A stretch of 64,000 bases of DNA from CAWIOX01 sp963837775 (GCA_963837775.1 CAWIOX010000017.1:1-64000); one strand, 5' to 3'; shown: positions 1 to 10,563, numbered from the stretch's first letter. A program made the numbers and translations. Notes: a model not told the origin generated them from the letters alone.

Positions 1-67
1 AATTTTTTTGATCTGCGCCAAACCCAATGAAGTCATAGTAATCCATATTTCTGTGTCGCAGCAGATA

Positions 68-976
68 CTAAGAGCGGCGAATTTTTGTTCTTATTGGTGC
101 GCCGCGCGGTGCTGAGCGGATGCTGCGTTTTGCCGTTGTCAGGCGTGCATCCAGGGCGGATATCTGACTGATTAGGGATAGGGACTGCTGCTTCAAAAGC
201 AGGATTTCTTCATCCAGAATCAAAATCCTTTGTTCCTGCAGGCGGCTACGTTCCGATTGGGTCGACAGCAATTCTTTATATTCTGTAATTTCAGCACGAT
301 AGCCGGATTCTTTCTTTTGCCAGTCAGACTGCAACTCAAGTAACCGTTTTTCAAGTTGTTTACGCAGTACCTTGTTCTCATCCGCCTGCGCTACCAGATT
401 GCGTTCCATCGATTTATAGCGCTCATCTTCGATCAGCATTTGCTTTTCCATGCGGGAAACTGATGCATGCATATCATCAGAAATAACTTTCGCCTCGTCT
501 TTTACCGCTTGTATCCGGGACTCTGCTTGCCGTCGTAGTGCTGCTTCTGCAGCGAAATCGGCCTGAACCTTTACATATTCAGAGGTTAATTCTTTGATTT
601 TTACTGCAAATTCTGTGCATTGCAGTTGTGCTTTTTCTTCCGCGGCGAAAGCTTCCGCCTGCCTGGCCTGAGCTTCTTCTACAAGTCGTTCGGATTCCTG
701 CCGATGCGAGAGAAGTGCGATATCCGCCTGTGCCAGTGCGGCTGACCATAATTGGCGCAAGGATTCGACGATCGGCTCCGGCACATCCGGGCGCTTGTCC
801 GAAGCCGCTATATGTTGGGACAGATGTGCCCACCAATCCTTGAGGGATGCATTAATGGTGCCGGCGCTGCCTCGCTTGGTTATTTCCCTGACGCTGACGA
901 CGGTAGGCCTGACGCCCTGTGCGAATAGTTGATCAGCTGCCTGCCAGACGGCAGATTGAATGGTTTGCTTGTTCAT
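68..976 (-). CDS. KfrA-N/TnpT-like coiled-coil DNA-binding protein
   Basis: 302 aa. The first ~115 residues resemble the KfrA N-terminal DNA-binding domain, with an early helix-turn-helix-like stretch around VSVREITKRGSAGTIN. Residues ~90-280 are almost uninterrupted Glu/Gln/Lys/Ala-rich heptads, a long coiled coil. The tail is very basic. The gene is divergent from a tyrosine recombinase, 180 bp apart. This arrangement matches the tnpT/tnpS cointegrate-resolution module of Tn4651/Tn5041-type Tn3-family transposons, where a coiled-coil TnpT helps the recombinase TnpS at a site lying between them. Domain and orientation are seen; the TnpT role is inferred. A free-standing KfrA-like plasmid or phage regulator is the alternative. 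Confidence 0.72.
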   Translation of the reverse strand: MNKQTIQSAVWQAADQLFAQGVRPTVVSVREITKRGSAGTINASLKDWWAHLSQHIAASDKRPDVPEPIVESLRQLWSAALAQADIALLSHRQESERLVEEAQARQAEAFAAEEKAQLQCTEFAVKIKELTSEYVKVQADFAAEAALRRQAESRIQAVKDEAKVISDDMHASVSRMEKQMLIEDERYKSMERNLVAQADENKVLRKQLEKRLLELQSDWQKKESGYRAEITEYKELLSTQSERSRLQEQRILILDEEILLLKQQSLSLISQISALDARLTTAKRSIRSAPRGAPIRTKIRRS

Positions 977-1060
977 TGAGGTGTTAATTTTTAAAAATCA
1001 ATAAATTAAATCAATATTACACTAATTGAATTACATAATATTTATTACATATAGAAAAAT

Positions 1061-1092
1061 AAATTACTGATTACGCCTATTATCAGTAATTT
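1061..1092. other. Candidate recombination core: 11-bp perfect inverted repeat, 10-bp spacer
   Basis: AAATTACTGAT at 1061-1071 and its exact reverse complement ATCAGTAATTT at 1082-1092 flank the spacer TACGCCTATT. It lies in the very AT-rich gap between the TnpT-like and recombinase genes. Two inverted binding arms round a short crossover region is the usual form of a tyrosine-recombinase core, and in tnpS/tnpT modules the resolution site lies in exactly this place. It could instead be an operator for the divergent promoters, or both. Confidence 0.5.
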
Positions 1093-1156
1093 TATATAGA
1101 CTAGCCTGCAATTTAACCATCGCATAATATTCTGATGCCTCACTTACCCGACCCCG

Positions 1157-2308
1157 ATGAATTCTGTACTGCCGATTGAGAGATTCGTCCCGCCCATAGA
1201 ATTGAATGGCCACAACGGCGGAAACAGATTGCCTGCTGCGACAGGTAAACAGATACGCGCTGAAAACGATCTTGAGGCGCTAAATACATGGCTAGGCGAG
1301 TATCGACATTCCCCCCAAACCTTTCGCACTTACAGAAAGGAAGCTGAGCGATTGTTGCTGTGGTCCATTATGGAAATGGGCAAACCACTTTCCAGTTTGC
1401 GCCGGGAGGATCTGATGATTTACGAGGATTTCATCGCCGATCCGCAGCCAGTGATGCGCTGGTGTGGCGCAAAAATAACGCGAAGCAGCGAGAAGTGGCG
1501 GCCATTCGAAGGCCCCCTTAGCCCATCAAGCCAGCGCCAAGCCTTGATTATTCTTGATGGCATGTTTTCCTATCTGGTGGCGGCCGGATACCTGACTGGC
1601 AACCCATTGGCGCTGATGCGACGCAGACGCACGCCATTGGTTGAAGACGAACACAGCGTGGAGCGCTTCCTTGATCAACAGACATGGCACTATTTACTAG
1701 ATTACATACATAACTTGCCAACAGAAACAGCACGCAAAATAGAAGAAAAAGAGAGGATTCTGTTTCTTTTTTCGCTACTTTATCTTCTGGGGCCGAGGTT
1801 AAGCGAGGTTGCAACACACAATATGGGAAGCTTTTTCGAGCGACGCGGGAAATGGTGGTGGCGCATTATCGGAAAGGGCAGCAAGTTAGCGACCGTGCCT
1901 GTGCCATCAGGGGCAATTGAGGCGCTTTCCCGATACAGATTGCACCTCGGATTATCCTCACTGCCGCTGCCTGGCGATGAAACGCCGCTAATACTCTCCG
2001 TGAAAGGGCGCAAAGGAATTGCATCCGGCATGATTTATAAGCTAGTCAGGAATTTTGTCAAAAAAGTTGCAGTAGTAATGAGTGAGCAAGATCCTGCGCG
2101 TGCAGATAAATTAAAGCAAGCCTCAACGCACTGGTTCAGACATACCGCGATTACGCATCAAGCTGATGCCGGAATCGAGCTACGCCATATAAAGAAGAGT
2201 GCGCGACACGCAAAGATTGACACAACCGCACTCTACCTTCACTCAGACAATGATAGTTGGCATGACGCTGTTCAGAAACACCAAATGAGACATATACAAT
2301 CTGAGTAA
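1157..2308 (+). CDS. Tyrosine recombinase (TnpS-like / phage integrase family)
   Basis: 383 aa. The N-terminal core-binding/SAM-like domain is at ~35-150 and the catalytic domain at ~165-375. The full active-site set is visible: Arg214 (LGPRLSE), Lys240/243 (GKGSK), His325 and Arg328 (HWFRH), His351 (ARHAK) and Tyr360 (TALYLH). It is therefore probably active. No clear Shine-Dalgarno precedes the ATG. It is divergent from a TnpT-like gene across a palindromic core, which suggests resolution or integration of a mobile element rather than XerC/D. Its last ~450 bp are repeated almost exactly, inverted, at the right end of the window. Confidence 0.88.
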   Translation: MNSVLPIERFVPPIELNGHNGGNRLPAATGKQIRAENDLEALNTWLGEYRHSPQTFRTYRKEAERLLLWSIMEMGKPLSSLRREDLMIYEDFIADPQPVMRWCGAKITRSSEKWRPFEGPLSPSSQRQALIILDGMFSYLVAAGYLTGNPLALMRRRRTPLVEDEHSVERFLDQQTWHYLLDYIHNLPTETARKIEEKERILFLFSLLYLLGPRLSEVATHNMGSFFERRGKWWWRIIGKGSKLATVPVPSGAIEALSRYRLHLGLSSLPLPGDETPLILSVKGRKGIASGMIYKLVRNFVKKVAVVMSEQDPARADKLKQASTHWFRHTAITHQADAGIELRHIKKSARHAKIDTTALYLHSDNDSWHDAVQKHQMRHIQSE

Positions 2309-2767
2309 ATTCTATTTTGCGCATAATTGCTTGCAGCAGCCAATTGTCATTCGATCAAGCAGATAGTTCGTGGCGTGCCGAGTTGATTTGCGCCCGGGAC
2401 TTGGCTAATCATCTGACTTCATATGACGTGATTTGCTTGCTACTATGTTACTGGCTAAATCCAATACTACGGTTTCGTTGCAGCATTACCTAACAAGGCA
2501 TGGTGTGCAACATTGGTAAATCCTTGGCTTTGCTTTGCCACCATTGAAGCGATAGACTGAACAATCAATGCTCCATTGCCTGACTCCGGTATGTTGATTT
2601 GTGTGGCAACTGTTCATAAATGGAGCGGGAAATGAGCGGATTAGTGCGGCATATGCTTGGCATGGCGATTGCTTTTGATACATCATTATTTTTGCAAAAG
2701 CTGTTGAACACTTTATTGAAAATAATGCACGCATCGTTGTCGCTTACCCACTGACTTGGAGTAAATA
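2309..2767. other. Gene-free spacer between recombinase and Cache gene
   Basis: About 460 bp with no convincing ORF. The short minus-strand frame at 2486-2734 shows no family features. The similarity to the right-end recombinase copy stops at about 2290, so the edge of the mobile segment may lie here. No terminal inverted repeat was recognised. Confidence 0.4.
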
Positions 2768-3661
2768 ATGAAATTCAATCGCATAGGCTTGCTCGTTCTG
2801 GCCCTGACCATGGCACCCGTGGTCAATGCTGCAGACAACATGCCAACGAGTATCCCCTCGAAACCGATCGGTGCCATCGAGCGTAGCGACGCCAAACAGG
2901 CTACGGCTTTGCTGGAGCGCGCCGTTGATTATCTGCAAAAAAATGGTCCGGAAAAGTCCTTTGGCGTCTTTAATGACCGCAAGGGCGCTTTCGTCAACAA
3001 TGAGTATTATGTTTTTACGGTCGGACTCGATGGCGTAATGTACGCCAGCGGCGGTGCATCCAGCGGGCTGGTCGGTTTGAATGTGCTCGATCTGCGTGAT
3101 GCTGCTGGCAAACCTTTCATTCGCGACATGCTGGAGTCGGCCAAGACCAAGGACTCGGGGATAATCGAGTATCGCTGGCTGAACCACGTCGATAATCGCA
3201 TCGAAAACAAGACCAGCCAATTCCGCAAGGTGGGTGACTACATCGTCTGCGTCGGCTATTACATCCATCGGGCTTCGGCTGAAGAGGCGAAAATCATGCT
3301 GGGCAAGGCCGTGGCACTCTTGAAGAAAGCCGGTGGCAAGACCGCATTCAAGGCCTTCAATGATCCGCAAGGCGCTTATGTGGTCAACGACGAATATGTT
3401 TTCGCGATCGGCATCGATGATGGCAAGTACCGTGCATCGGGCGCCTCGCCGAACCTTACCGGTGTCGATGTACGGGAGTTAAACGATGCTGCCGGCAAAC
3501 CGCTTTTCAAGGAAATGATTGCGCTTGCAAAACAAAAAGGCGGCGGCACGGTCGATTATGTCTGGCGCAACCCGGCCACCAACGCGATAGAACAGAAGCA
3601 TTCCCTGATCCAGCGCGTGGGCAACGTGCTGCTTGGGGTCGGTTACTACACACAAAACTAA
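2768..3661 (+). CDS. Secreted tandem single-Cache-domain protein
   Basis: 297 aa. A signal peptide (residues 1-21, cleavage after VNA) is followed by two homologous halves, ~40-170 and ~173-297. Each carries a FNDxxGAxVxNxEY-type core, a YASGG/YRASGA turn, a DAAGKPxF motif and a final VGDYIVCVGYY / VGNVLLGVGYY strand. These are features of the sCache_2 ligand-sensing fold. There is no transmembrane anchor or output domain, so it is probably a periplasmic binding or sensing protein for small organic ligands (inference). GGAG precedes the ATG by 7 nt. It is monocistronic, ending at a hairpin. Confidence 0.8.
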   Translation: MKFNRIGLLVLALTMAPVVNAADNMPTSIPSKPIGAIERSDAKQATALLERAVDYLQKNGPEKSFGVFNDRKGAFVNNEYYVFTVGLDGVMYASGGASSGLVGLNVLDLRDAAGKPFIRDMLESAKTKDSGIIEYRWLNHVDNRIENKTSQFRKVGDYIVCVGYYIHRASAEEAKIMLGKAVALLKKAGGKTAFKAFNDPQGAYVVNDEYVFAIGIDDGKYRASGASPNLTGVDVRELNDAAGKPLFKEMIALAKQKGGGTVDYVWRNPATNAIEQKHSLIQRVGNVLLGVGYYTQN

Positions 3662-3690
3662 GCTGATCTGTCAATTGATGTGTTGATTCA

Positions 3691-3727
3691 CCGCAGGGCC
3701 GGGCACGGTTTTGTGCCTGCCCTGCGG
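3691..3727. terminator. Strong GC hairpin between convergent genes
   Basis: CCGCAGGGCCGGGCAC (3691-3706) pairs with GTGCCTGCCCTGCGG (3713-3727), one base bulged, around a six-base loop. It sits between the stops of the Cache gene and the convergent PEP-mutase-like gene. There is no long T tract on either side, so it is only a probable bidirectional terminator. Confidence 0.5.
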
Positions 3728-3739
3728 TGCCCCCGGCAG

Positions 3740-4582
3740 TCATGCAGGATCATCCCACGATGCAAAGAAGCGGCACAATTCGCCGTCCGGGATTTGCTGA
3801 TCGGCAAAAGTAAAACTGCCTTGCTCGCGCATCTCTTGCGCGGCGCGCCGAATCAGGCCGAAAGTGGCACGCGCCAGACTGCCGCCGATGCTGATGCGCT
3901 TCACGCCCAGCGCCGCCAGTTCGGCCACGGTCAAGGTTGCTCCGGCCAGCCCCATCACTACGCTGAGTGGCCCGTCAATCTCGCGCACCAGTGCGGCGAT
4001 GGTTGCCGCATCCCTGATGCCCGGGACGAACAGGCAATCGGCCCCCGCTTCACGGTATAAATTGCTGCGCCGCACGGCTTCGGAAAACGGGTCATCGACG
4101 CCGGCCAGATAGCAATCCGTGCGTGCGGTCAGCGTAAAAGAAAGGCCGCTGCTGTCGGCCGCTTGCCGTGCTGCGGCGATGCGCTCGCTGGCCAGCGCCG
4201 CATCGAACAGCGGAGATCTGGCGTCGCCGGAATAATCCTCGATGTTGCCGCCGATCACGCCAGCCTGAATGAACAGGGCGATCGTCTGCGCGACATCCTG
4301 CGGCGCAATGCCATAACCGGCTTCCAGGTCGGCGCTGACGGGCAGATCTACCGCCGCCGCAATGCGGCCAACACAGTCCAGCATCTCGGGCCGCGTCACG
4401 CGTCCGTCATAGTCCGGCACTCCACGCGAGAACGCGATTCCGGCACTGGTGGTGCCGATCGCAGAGAACCCGGCGGCGGCCAGCATGCGTGCGCTGCCGG
4501 CATCCCAGGCGTTGGGCATCAGCACCACCCCCGGCGCTGCGTGCAGTTCACGGAAAATCTGTCCCTTTTGCCTCTGTTCCAT
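3740..4582 (-). CDS. Isocitrate lyase / PEP mutase family protein
   Basis: 280 aa, a single TIM-barrel of the ICL/PEPM superfamily. Hallmarks are the PNAWDAGSARML substrate-loop region, SADLEAGYG (metal-binding DxE, about residues 84-87), a following NIEDYSGD segment, and the TARTDCY strand. The family cleaves or forms C-C or C-P bonds next to a carboxylate (2-methylisocitrate lyase, oxaloacetate hydrolase, PEP mutase). The KKCGH-type motif of true isocitrate lyase is absent, so the substrate is unknown. AGGAGG lies 5 nt before the ATG. It is monocistronic. Confidence 0.82.
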   Translation of the reverse strand: MEQRQKGQIFRELHAAPGVVLMPNAWDAGSARMLAAAGFSAIGTTSAGIAFSRGVPDYDGRVTRPEMLDCVGRIAAAVDLPVSADLEAGYGIAPQDVAQTIALFIQAGVIGGNIEDYSGDARSPLFDAALASERIAAARQAADSSGLSFTLTARTDCYLAGVDDPFSEAVRRSNLYREAGADCLFVPGIRDAATIAALVREIDGPLSVVMGLAGATLTVAELAALGVKRISIGGSLARATFGLIRRAAQEMREQGSFTFADQQIPDGELCRFFASWDDPA

Positions 4583-4617
4583 CCGGCCTCCTGGTGCTGT
4601 GTATTTTTAAAATATGT

Positions 4618-4693
4618 GGGGTATATGATGAAAATGCTAGGTTGCCGCACGGTTTCATTGGCTCTTTAAAAATACATGCCCGAGTATATAAAA
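4618..4693 (-). repeat. Double-hairpin 3' element, copy A
   Basis: One of seven related intergenic sequences. It is read on the minus strand, 29 nt downstream of the transglutaminase-like gene. It has the conserved ATAC...GTAT arm pair with T-run, the central TGCGGC block and the TTTTCAT...ATACCCC end. It is very close to copies B and C. Confidence 0.75.
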
Positions 4694-4721
4694 ATTGTAG
4701 ACGGCACTGGCGGGTCCAAAT

Positions 4722-5744
4722 TCAGTCTACGCTATACGCCAATATCGCGGTATAGCTGGCAGAACCCGGCTTTTTCCCCATCACCAGCAGCTCGCCCTGC
4801 GCCTTCGGTATGTAGTCGAGGTCAAACACGCTGTCCGATCTGACCATCGCGGTCCACTTGCCATCCAGCAGCAGCGCCATGGTTTCAAAGGCACTGGTCT
4901 GAAACTTGAAATGCAGCGCTTGCTCCGCCTTGAGTTGATACGGCAGCGGCGCTTCCTTCACCTTGACCATCCCATACGGCATGTCGAAGGTGCGCACCAG
5001 CGTGCCGTTGAAATTGGATGCTGTCAGCGTGCGCCAGACCTCTTCGCCTGAAATCCCGGTATGGAACAAAGTTGTCTCCACGCTGGGCAGCGACTCGAAC
5101 TCGCTCTTGCTCAGTTGCGGCGTCGACTGCAGCTGCCAACTGTGCTCCAGCGGAAAATGCGAAAACAAAAGTTGCTCGGGCGGCGCCAGAAAATAGGCTT
5201 CCGACAAGGCCTTCAGGTATTTTCCGCCTTCGACGTGACCAGCACCCCAGGTGCTGTCGAGCAGGCGCCATTGGCCGTCGATTTTGATCGCATTCCACGC
5301 ATGGTTCGGCGCCTCAAACGTATGTCCGGCGGGATGCTTGTAGCCCTTGGCGTAGCCCATGATGGTGACGATCTCCAGTCCGGCCTCCCGGCCCAGCGTT
5401 TCGAACAGGGTCGCGTAGCCATTGCAGACGCTGGTGCGGCTCTTGAGTACTTCAGTTGCGTCCTTTTGTTCCAGTCTGTGGGCAAGATAGGCATCGACAT
5501 CGTATTCGATACGGTCCGCGATCCAGCGATAGATCACGCGCGCCTTCTCGGTGTCGTTGTGCGTTACCTGGGTGAGGTAGCTGGCCAGGCTTGCCGCGGA
5601 GGCTTCGGCGTCGGATGGCGCCGCTATCGCGTGTGCATCAAGCAGCGCCGCACGCTCGCTGTCGATGATTTGTGCCGCAACATGCGGGCTCAATAAAAAC
5701 AGGCCGGCGGCGATTGCGGCATGTAACATTCTGGATAGGCGCAC
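4722..5744 (-). CDS. Periplasmic transglutaminase-like cysteine protease fold protein
   Basis: 340 aa. A signal peptide (1-24, cleaved after VAA) precedes a transglutaminase-like core at ~55-180. The papain-like triad is complete: Cys107 (SVCNGYA), His148 (NHAWNAI) and Asp163 (LLDSTWG). The C-terminal ~150 residues form a beta-rich extension as in TPR/immunoglobulin-tailed family members. The family includes peptidases and peptide cyclases acting on cell-surface substrates; the specific substrate cannot be told. It stands alone between two copies of the double-hairpin element. Confidence 0.8.
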   Translation of the reverse strand: MRLSRMLHAAIAAGLFLLSPHVAAQIIDSERAALLDAHAIAAPSDAEASAASLASYLTQVTHNDTEKARVIYRWIADRIEYDVDAYLAHRLEQKDATEVLKSRTSVCNGYATLFETLGREAGLEIVTIMGYAKGYKHPAGHTFEAPNHAWNAIKIDGQWRLLDSTWGAGHVEGGKYLKALSEAYFLAPPEQLLFSHFPLEHSWQLQSTPQLSKSEFESLPSVETTLFHTGISGEEVWRTLTASNFNGTLVRTFDMPYGMVKVKEAPLPYQLKAEQALHFKFQTSAFETMALLLDGKWTAMVRSDSVFDLDYIPKAQGELLVMGKKPGSASYTAILAYSVD

Positions 5745-5885
5745 GAAAACCTCTTATGTCATTCAATGATGACATTGTGCGGGAAGGAATATTTCCATGC
5801 AACAACGCAATGCGTAGCTGCGATGAACGTGCATGGCGGCAGGCCAAGCCAGGCAGGATCATTCCATGCGGTCGCATGCGTGTAG

Positions 5886-5920
5886 CATGCAATCCACCGC
5901 TGCCTGTGGTGGATTGCATG
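5886..5920. repeat. Perfect 13-bp stem hairpin
   Basis: CATGCAATCCACC (5886-5898) and GGTGGATTGCATG (5908-5920) flank a 9-nt loop. It directly abuts repeat copy B, upstream of the transglutaminase-like gene and downstream of the ABC-F gene (both on the minus strand). It may be part of the ABC-F 3' end or a separate small palindrome. Confidence 0.6.
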
Positions 5921-5996
5921 GGAGTATGGTTGAAAACACCCCCGCTACCGCACGGCTTTATTGCCTCTTAAAAAATACACGGCCGAGTATATAAAT
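5920..5996 (-). repeat. Double-hairpin 3' element, copy B
   Basis: Minus-strand copy beginning 13 nt after the ABC-F stop codon. It contains the ATATACTCGGCC/GTATTTTTT arm, the TGCGG block and a CATACTCCC end, each at the same spacing as in copies A and C. Confidence 0.75.
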
Positions 5997-6009
5997 CGGC
6001 CGATGCGGC

Positions 6010-7998
<1,989 letters not shown>

Positions 7999-8010
7999 AA
8001 TAAATTTCTA

Positions 8011-8085
8011 AGGAGTATGCGGTAAAACCATGCTGTTGCCGCACGGTTTCATTGGTGCATTTAAAAATACAAATGGGAGTATGGC
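8011..8085 (-). repeat. Double-hairpin 3' element, copy C
   Basis: Minus-strand copy starting 44 nt after the prmB stop and ending just before the ABC-F start. It shares the block CCGTGCGGCAAC with copy A. The terminal arms are GCCATACTCCC...GTATTTTTAAA and GGTTTTACCGCATACTCC. Confidence 0.75.
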
Positions 8086-8129
8086 TGTAGGGCCAGACTC
8101 CCGCATTGCGTCTGCAGAGGTTTGAAAGC

Positions 8130-9029
8130 TTATCGTTTCAATTGTTCCGCCGTGATCAAAAATACCATATCGTCGCCGGCGCTGGTGGTGACCCAGGTCA
8201 GTTCCAGCTCGGGAAAGGCGGCTTCGGCGAATGCGCGCTCGTTGCCGATTTCGACGATCAGCACGCCGTTGTCGGTCAGGCGTTCGGCTGCGCCGGCCAC
8301 GATTCTGCGCACCAGATCCATGCCGTCGTGGCCGCCAGCCAGCGCAATCTGCGGTTCATGCAGGTATTCCTGCGGCAGTTGCCCCATCGAGCCACTGTTC
8401 ACATACGGCGGATTGGTGACGATCAGATCGTATTTTTTATCCGGAACATTGGCGTACAGATCGGACTCGATCAGCGTGATGCGTTCTTCCAGGTCGTAAT
8501 CGGCGACGTTGCGGAACGCGACATCCAGCGCATCCTTGGAGATGTCGGCGGTATCGACATGCGCATGCGGGAACGCGTCGGCCAGCATGATCGGCAGGCA
8601 ACCGGAGCCGGTGCACAGTTCGAGGATGTTGGTCACCGCTTCCGGGTCGCTGACCCAGGGCGAAAAATAGGACGGAATCAGTTCGGCGATGAAGGAGCGC
8701 GGCACGATCACGCGCTCGTCGACGTAAAAGCGGTAGCTGCCGAGCCAGGCTTCATTGGTGATGTAGGCGGCCGGCACGCGTTCGGCGGCGCGCCGTTCGA
8801 TGACTTTCAGCAGTGCGGCGACTTCTTCCGGCAGCAGGCGCGCGTCCAGAAACGGATCGAGGGTTTCCAGCGGCAGCTTCAGCGTATGCAGGATCAGGTA
8901 GGCGGCTTCGTCCAGCGCATTGCTGCTGCCGTGGCCGAAAAACAGCTGTTCGGTGTTGAAGCGCGTGATCGCATAGCGAAACAGGTCGCGCGGGGTAGAG
9001 AACGGGTGGGCTGGCATGGGGTGTGTCAT
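8130..9029 (-). CDS. prmB: Ribosomal protein L3 N5-glutamine methyltransferase
   Basis: 299 aa. PrmB methylates the glutamine of a GGQ-like site in ribosomal protein L3, using S-adenosylmethionine. The class I methyltransferase fold shows the ELCTGSGCLPI SAM loop and the catalytic NPPYVNSGSMGQLPQEY motif. The following HEPQIALAGGHDGMDLVRRI is typical of PrmB rather than PrmC. The N-terminal helical domain spans ~1-110. It lies 28 bp downstream of dapE and is probably cotranscribed with it. Confidence 0.92.
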   Translation of the reverse strand: MTHPMPAHPFSTPRDLFRYAITRFNTEQLFFGHGSSNALDEAAYLILHTLKLPLETLDPFLDARLLPEEVAALLKVIERRAAERVPAAYITNEAWLGSYRFYVDERVIVPRSFIAELIPSYFSPWVSDPEAVTNILELCTGSGCLPIMLADAFPHAHVDTADISKDALDVAFRNVADYDLEERITLIESDLYANVPDKKYDLIVTNPPYVNSGSMGQLPQEYLHEPQIALAGGHDGMDLVRRIVAGAAERLTDNGVLIVEIGNERAFAEAAFPELELTWVTTSAGDDMVFLITAEQLKR

Positions 9030-9057
9030 GGGTAATCGGTATAGGGTGGATGCACTA

Positions 9058-10185
9058 CTAGGTCAGCAGGTTTTCCAGCGTGCGGCGATAGATGTTCTTC
9101 AGCGGGTCGATGAAGCGCAGTTCGATATGTTCGTCGATCTTGTGGATGCTGCCGTTGGGCGGGCCGAATTCGATCACTTGCGGGCAGATTTGCGCGATGA
9201 AGCGGCCATCCGAGGTGCCGCCGGTGGTCGACAGGTCGGCGTCGATCCCGGTTTCCGCCTTGATCGCGTCGCACAGCGCGTCGCTCAGTTCGCCGCGCGG
9301 CGTCAGGAACGGGTAGCCGCCGATGGTCCAGCGCAGGTCGTATTCCAGTTCGTGCTGATTCAGGATCGCATGCACCCGCTGCTGCAGGCCCTCTGCGGTG
9401 CTGGCAGTGGAGAAGCGGAAGTTGAAATCGATCACGATATCGCCCGGAATCACGTTATTGGCGCCGGTGCCGCTGTGGACATTGGACATCTGGAATGAGG
9501 TCGGCAAATAATAGGCATTGCCTTCGTCCCAGTGCTCGGCCACCAGTTCGGTCAACGCCGGCACCGCCAGGTGGATCGGATTTTTCGCCAGTTGCGGATA
9601 GGCGATGTGGCCCTGGATGCCCTTGATGGTCAGCTTGCCCGACATCGAGCCGCGCCGGCCGTTCTTGATGGTGTCGCCCAGCTCGCCGGAAGAAGTCGGT
9701 TCGCCGACGATGCAGTAGTCGAGCTGTTCGCCGCGCGCCTTGAGCATATCGCAGACCACCACGGTGCCGTCGGTGGCCGGGCCTTCTTCGTCGCTGGTGA
9801 TCAGGAAGCCGATCGAGCCTTTGTGCTCGGGATGGGCTGCGGTGAATTCTTCCGCAGCCACTACAAACGCAGCAATTGACGCTTTCATGTCGGCCGCGCC
9901 GCGGCCGAACAGTTTGCCGTCGCGATGGGTCGGCACGAACGGATGCGATTGCCATTGCTCGACCGGACCGGTCGGCACCACGTCGGTATGGCCGGCAAAG
10001 ACCACCAGCGGCTGCGTCGCGCCCTTGCGCGCCCACAGGTTGGTGACATCGCCGGACTGGACGGTCTCGCATTTAAAGCCGAGCGGGGACAGCAGCTCGA
10101 TCAGGCGCTGCTGGCAACCTTTGTCTTGCGGGGTAACGGAGGTGAGTGCGATCAGCTCTTCGGTCAGCGCGAGGGTTTTGCTCAT
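9058..10185 (-). CDS. dapE: Succinyl-diaminopimelate desuccinylase
   Basis: 375 aa, the usual length for the family. It hydrolyses N-succinyl-LL-DAP to LL-DAP in the succinylase branch of lysine/peptidoglycan synthesis. Di-zinc M20 peptidase motifs are present: FAGHTDVVP (His and Asp), GRGAADMK and TSDEEGPA (catalytic and ligand Glu). The dimerisation domain is at ~180-290. It sits 3 nt after the yffB-like gene. dapC and dapD, which act just before it, are encoded nearby on the same strand. Confidence 0.95.
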   Translation of the reverse strand: MSKTLALTEELIALTSVTPQDKGCQQRLIELLSPLGFKCETVQSGDVTNLWARKGATQPLVVFAGHTDVVPTGPVEQWQSHPFVPTHRDGKLFGRGAADMKASIAAFVVAAEEFTAAHPEHKGSIGFLITSDEEGPATDGTVVVCDMLKARGEQLDYCIVGEPTSSGELGDTIKNGRRGSMSGKLTIKGIQGHIAYPQLAKNPIHLAVPALTELVAEHWDEGNAYYLPTSFQMSNVHSGTGANNVIPGDIVIDFNFRFSTASTAEGLQQRVHAILNQHELEYDLRWTIGGYPFLTPRGELSDALCDAIKAETGIDADLSTTGGTSDGRFIAQICPQVIEFGPPNGSIHKIDEHIELRFIDPLKNIYRRTLENLLT

Positions 10186-10188
10186 GAA

Positions 10189-10563
10189 TTATTTCTTGAA
10201 AATCTGTTGGTAAAGTGCTTCAGAGAATCCGATATGGGAATGCTCTTCGCCAGCAATGTTTATTGTCAGTATTGGCCGCTTGATGACGGACGGCGCTTCG
10301 CACATCAGCGCGATTGCGCCGGAGGCGTCAATGATAGCCGTTTTGCGCTCTTCGGGCAGCGCGCGCCAGGTCGTGCCTTTGCGATTGATCAGCAGTTGCC
10401 AGTCGTTGTCTTGCAGCCAGGTTTGGGCCAGGGGCTGATTGACGCCATCTTTTTTGAAGTTGTAAAAAGTGTGCGCAATTGCATGGGCATCGAGCCAGCT
10501 GCGGGCTTTCTTGACGGTGTCGCAATTGGGGATGCCATGCAGAATAATGGTCGGATTATGCAT
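10189..10563 (-). CDS. ArsC/Spx-like thioredoxin-fold protein (YffB family)
   Basis: 124 aa. A thioredoxin-like fold with the N-terminal motif GIPNCDTVKKARSWL, i.e. one cysteine at the ArsC active-site position, and an alpha-helical ArsC insert. The companion cysteines of true arsenate reductases are not evident. YffB lies next to dapE in many proteobacteria, as here (3-nt gap). Its ATG overlaps the pilU stop by 8 nt, indicating translational coupling. YffB-type proteins are thought to be glutathione-dependent reductases; the substrate is unknown. Confidence 0.85.
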   Translation of the reverse strand: MHNPTIILHGIPNCDTVKKARSWLDAHAIAHTFYNFKKDGVNQPLAQTWLQDNDWQLLINRKGTTWRALPEERKTAIIDASGAIALMCEAPSVIKRPILTINIAGEEHSHIGFSEALYQQIFKK

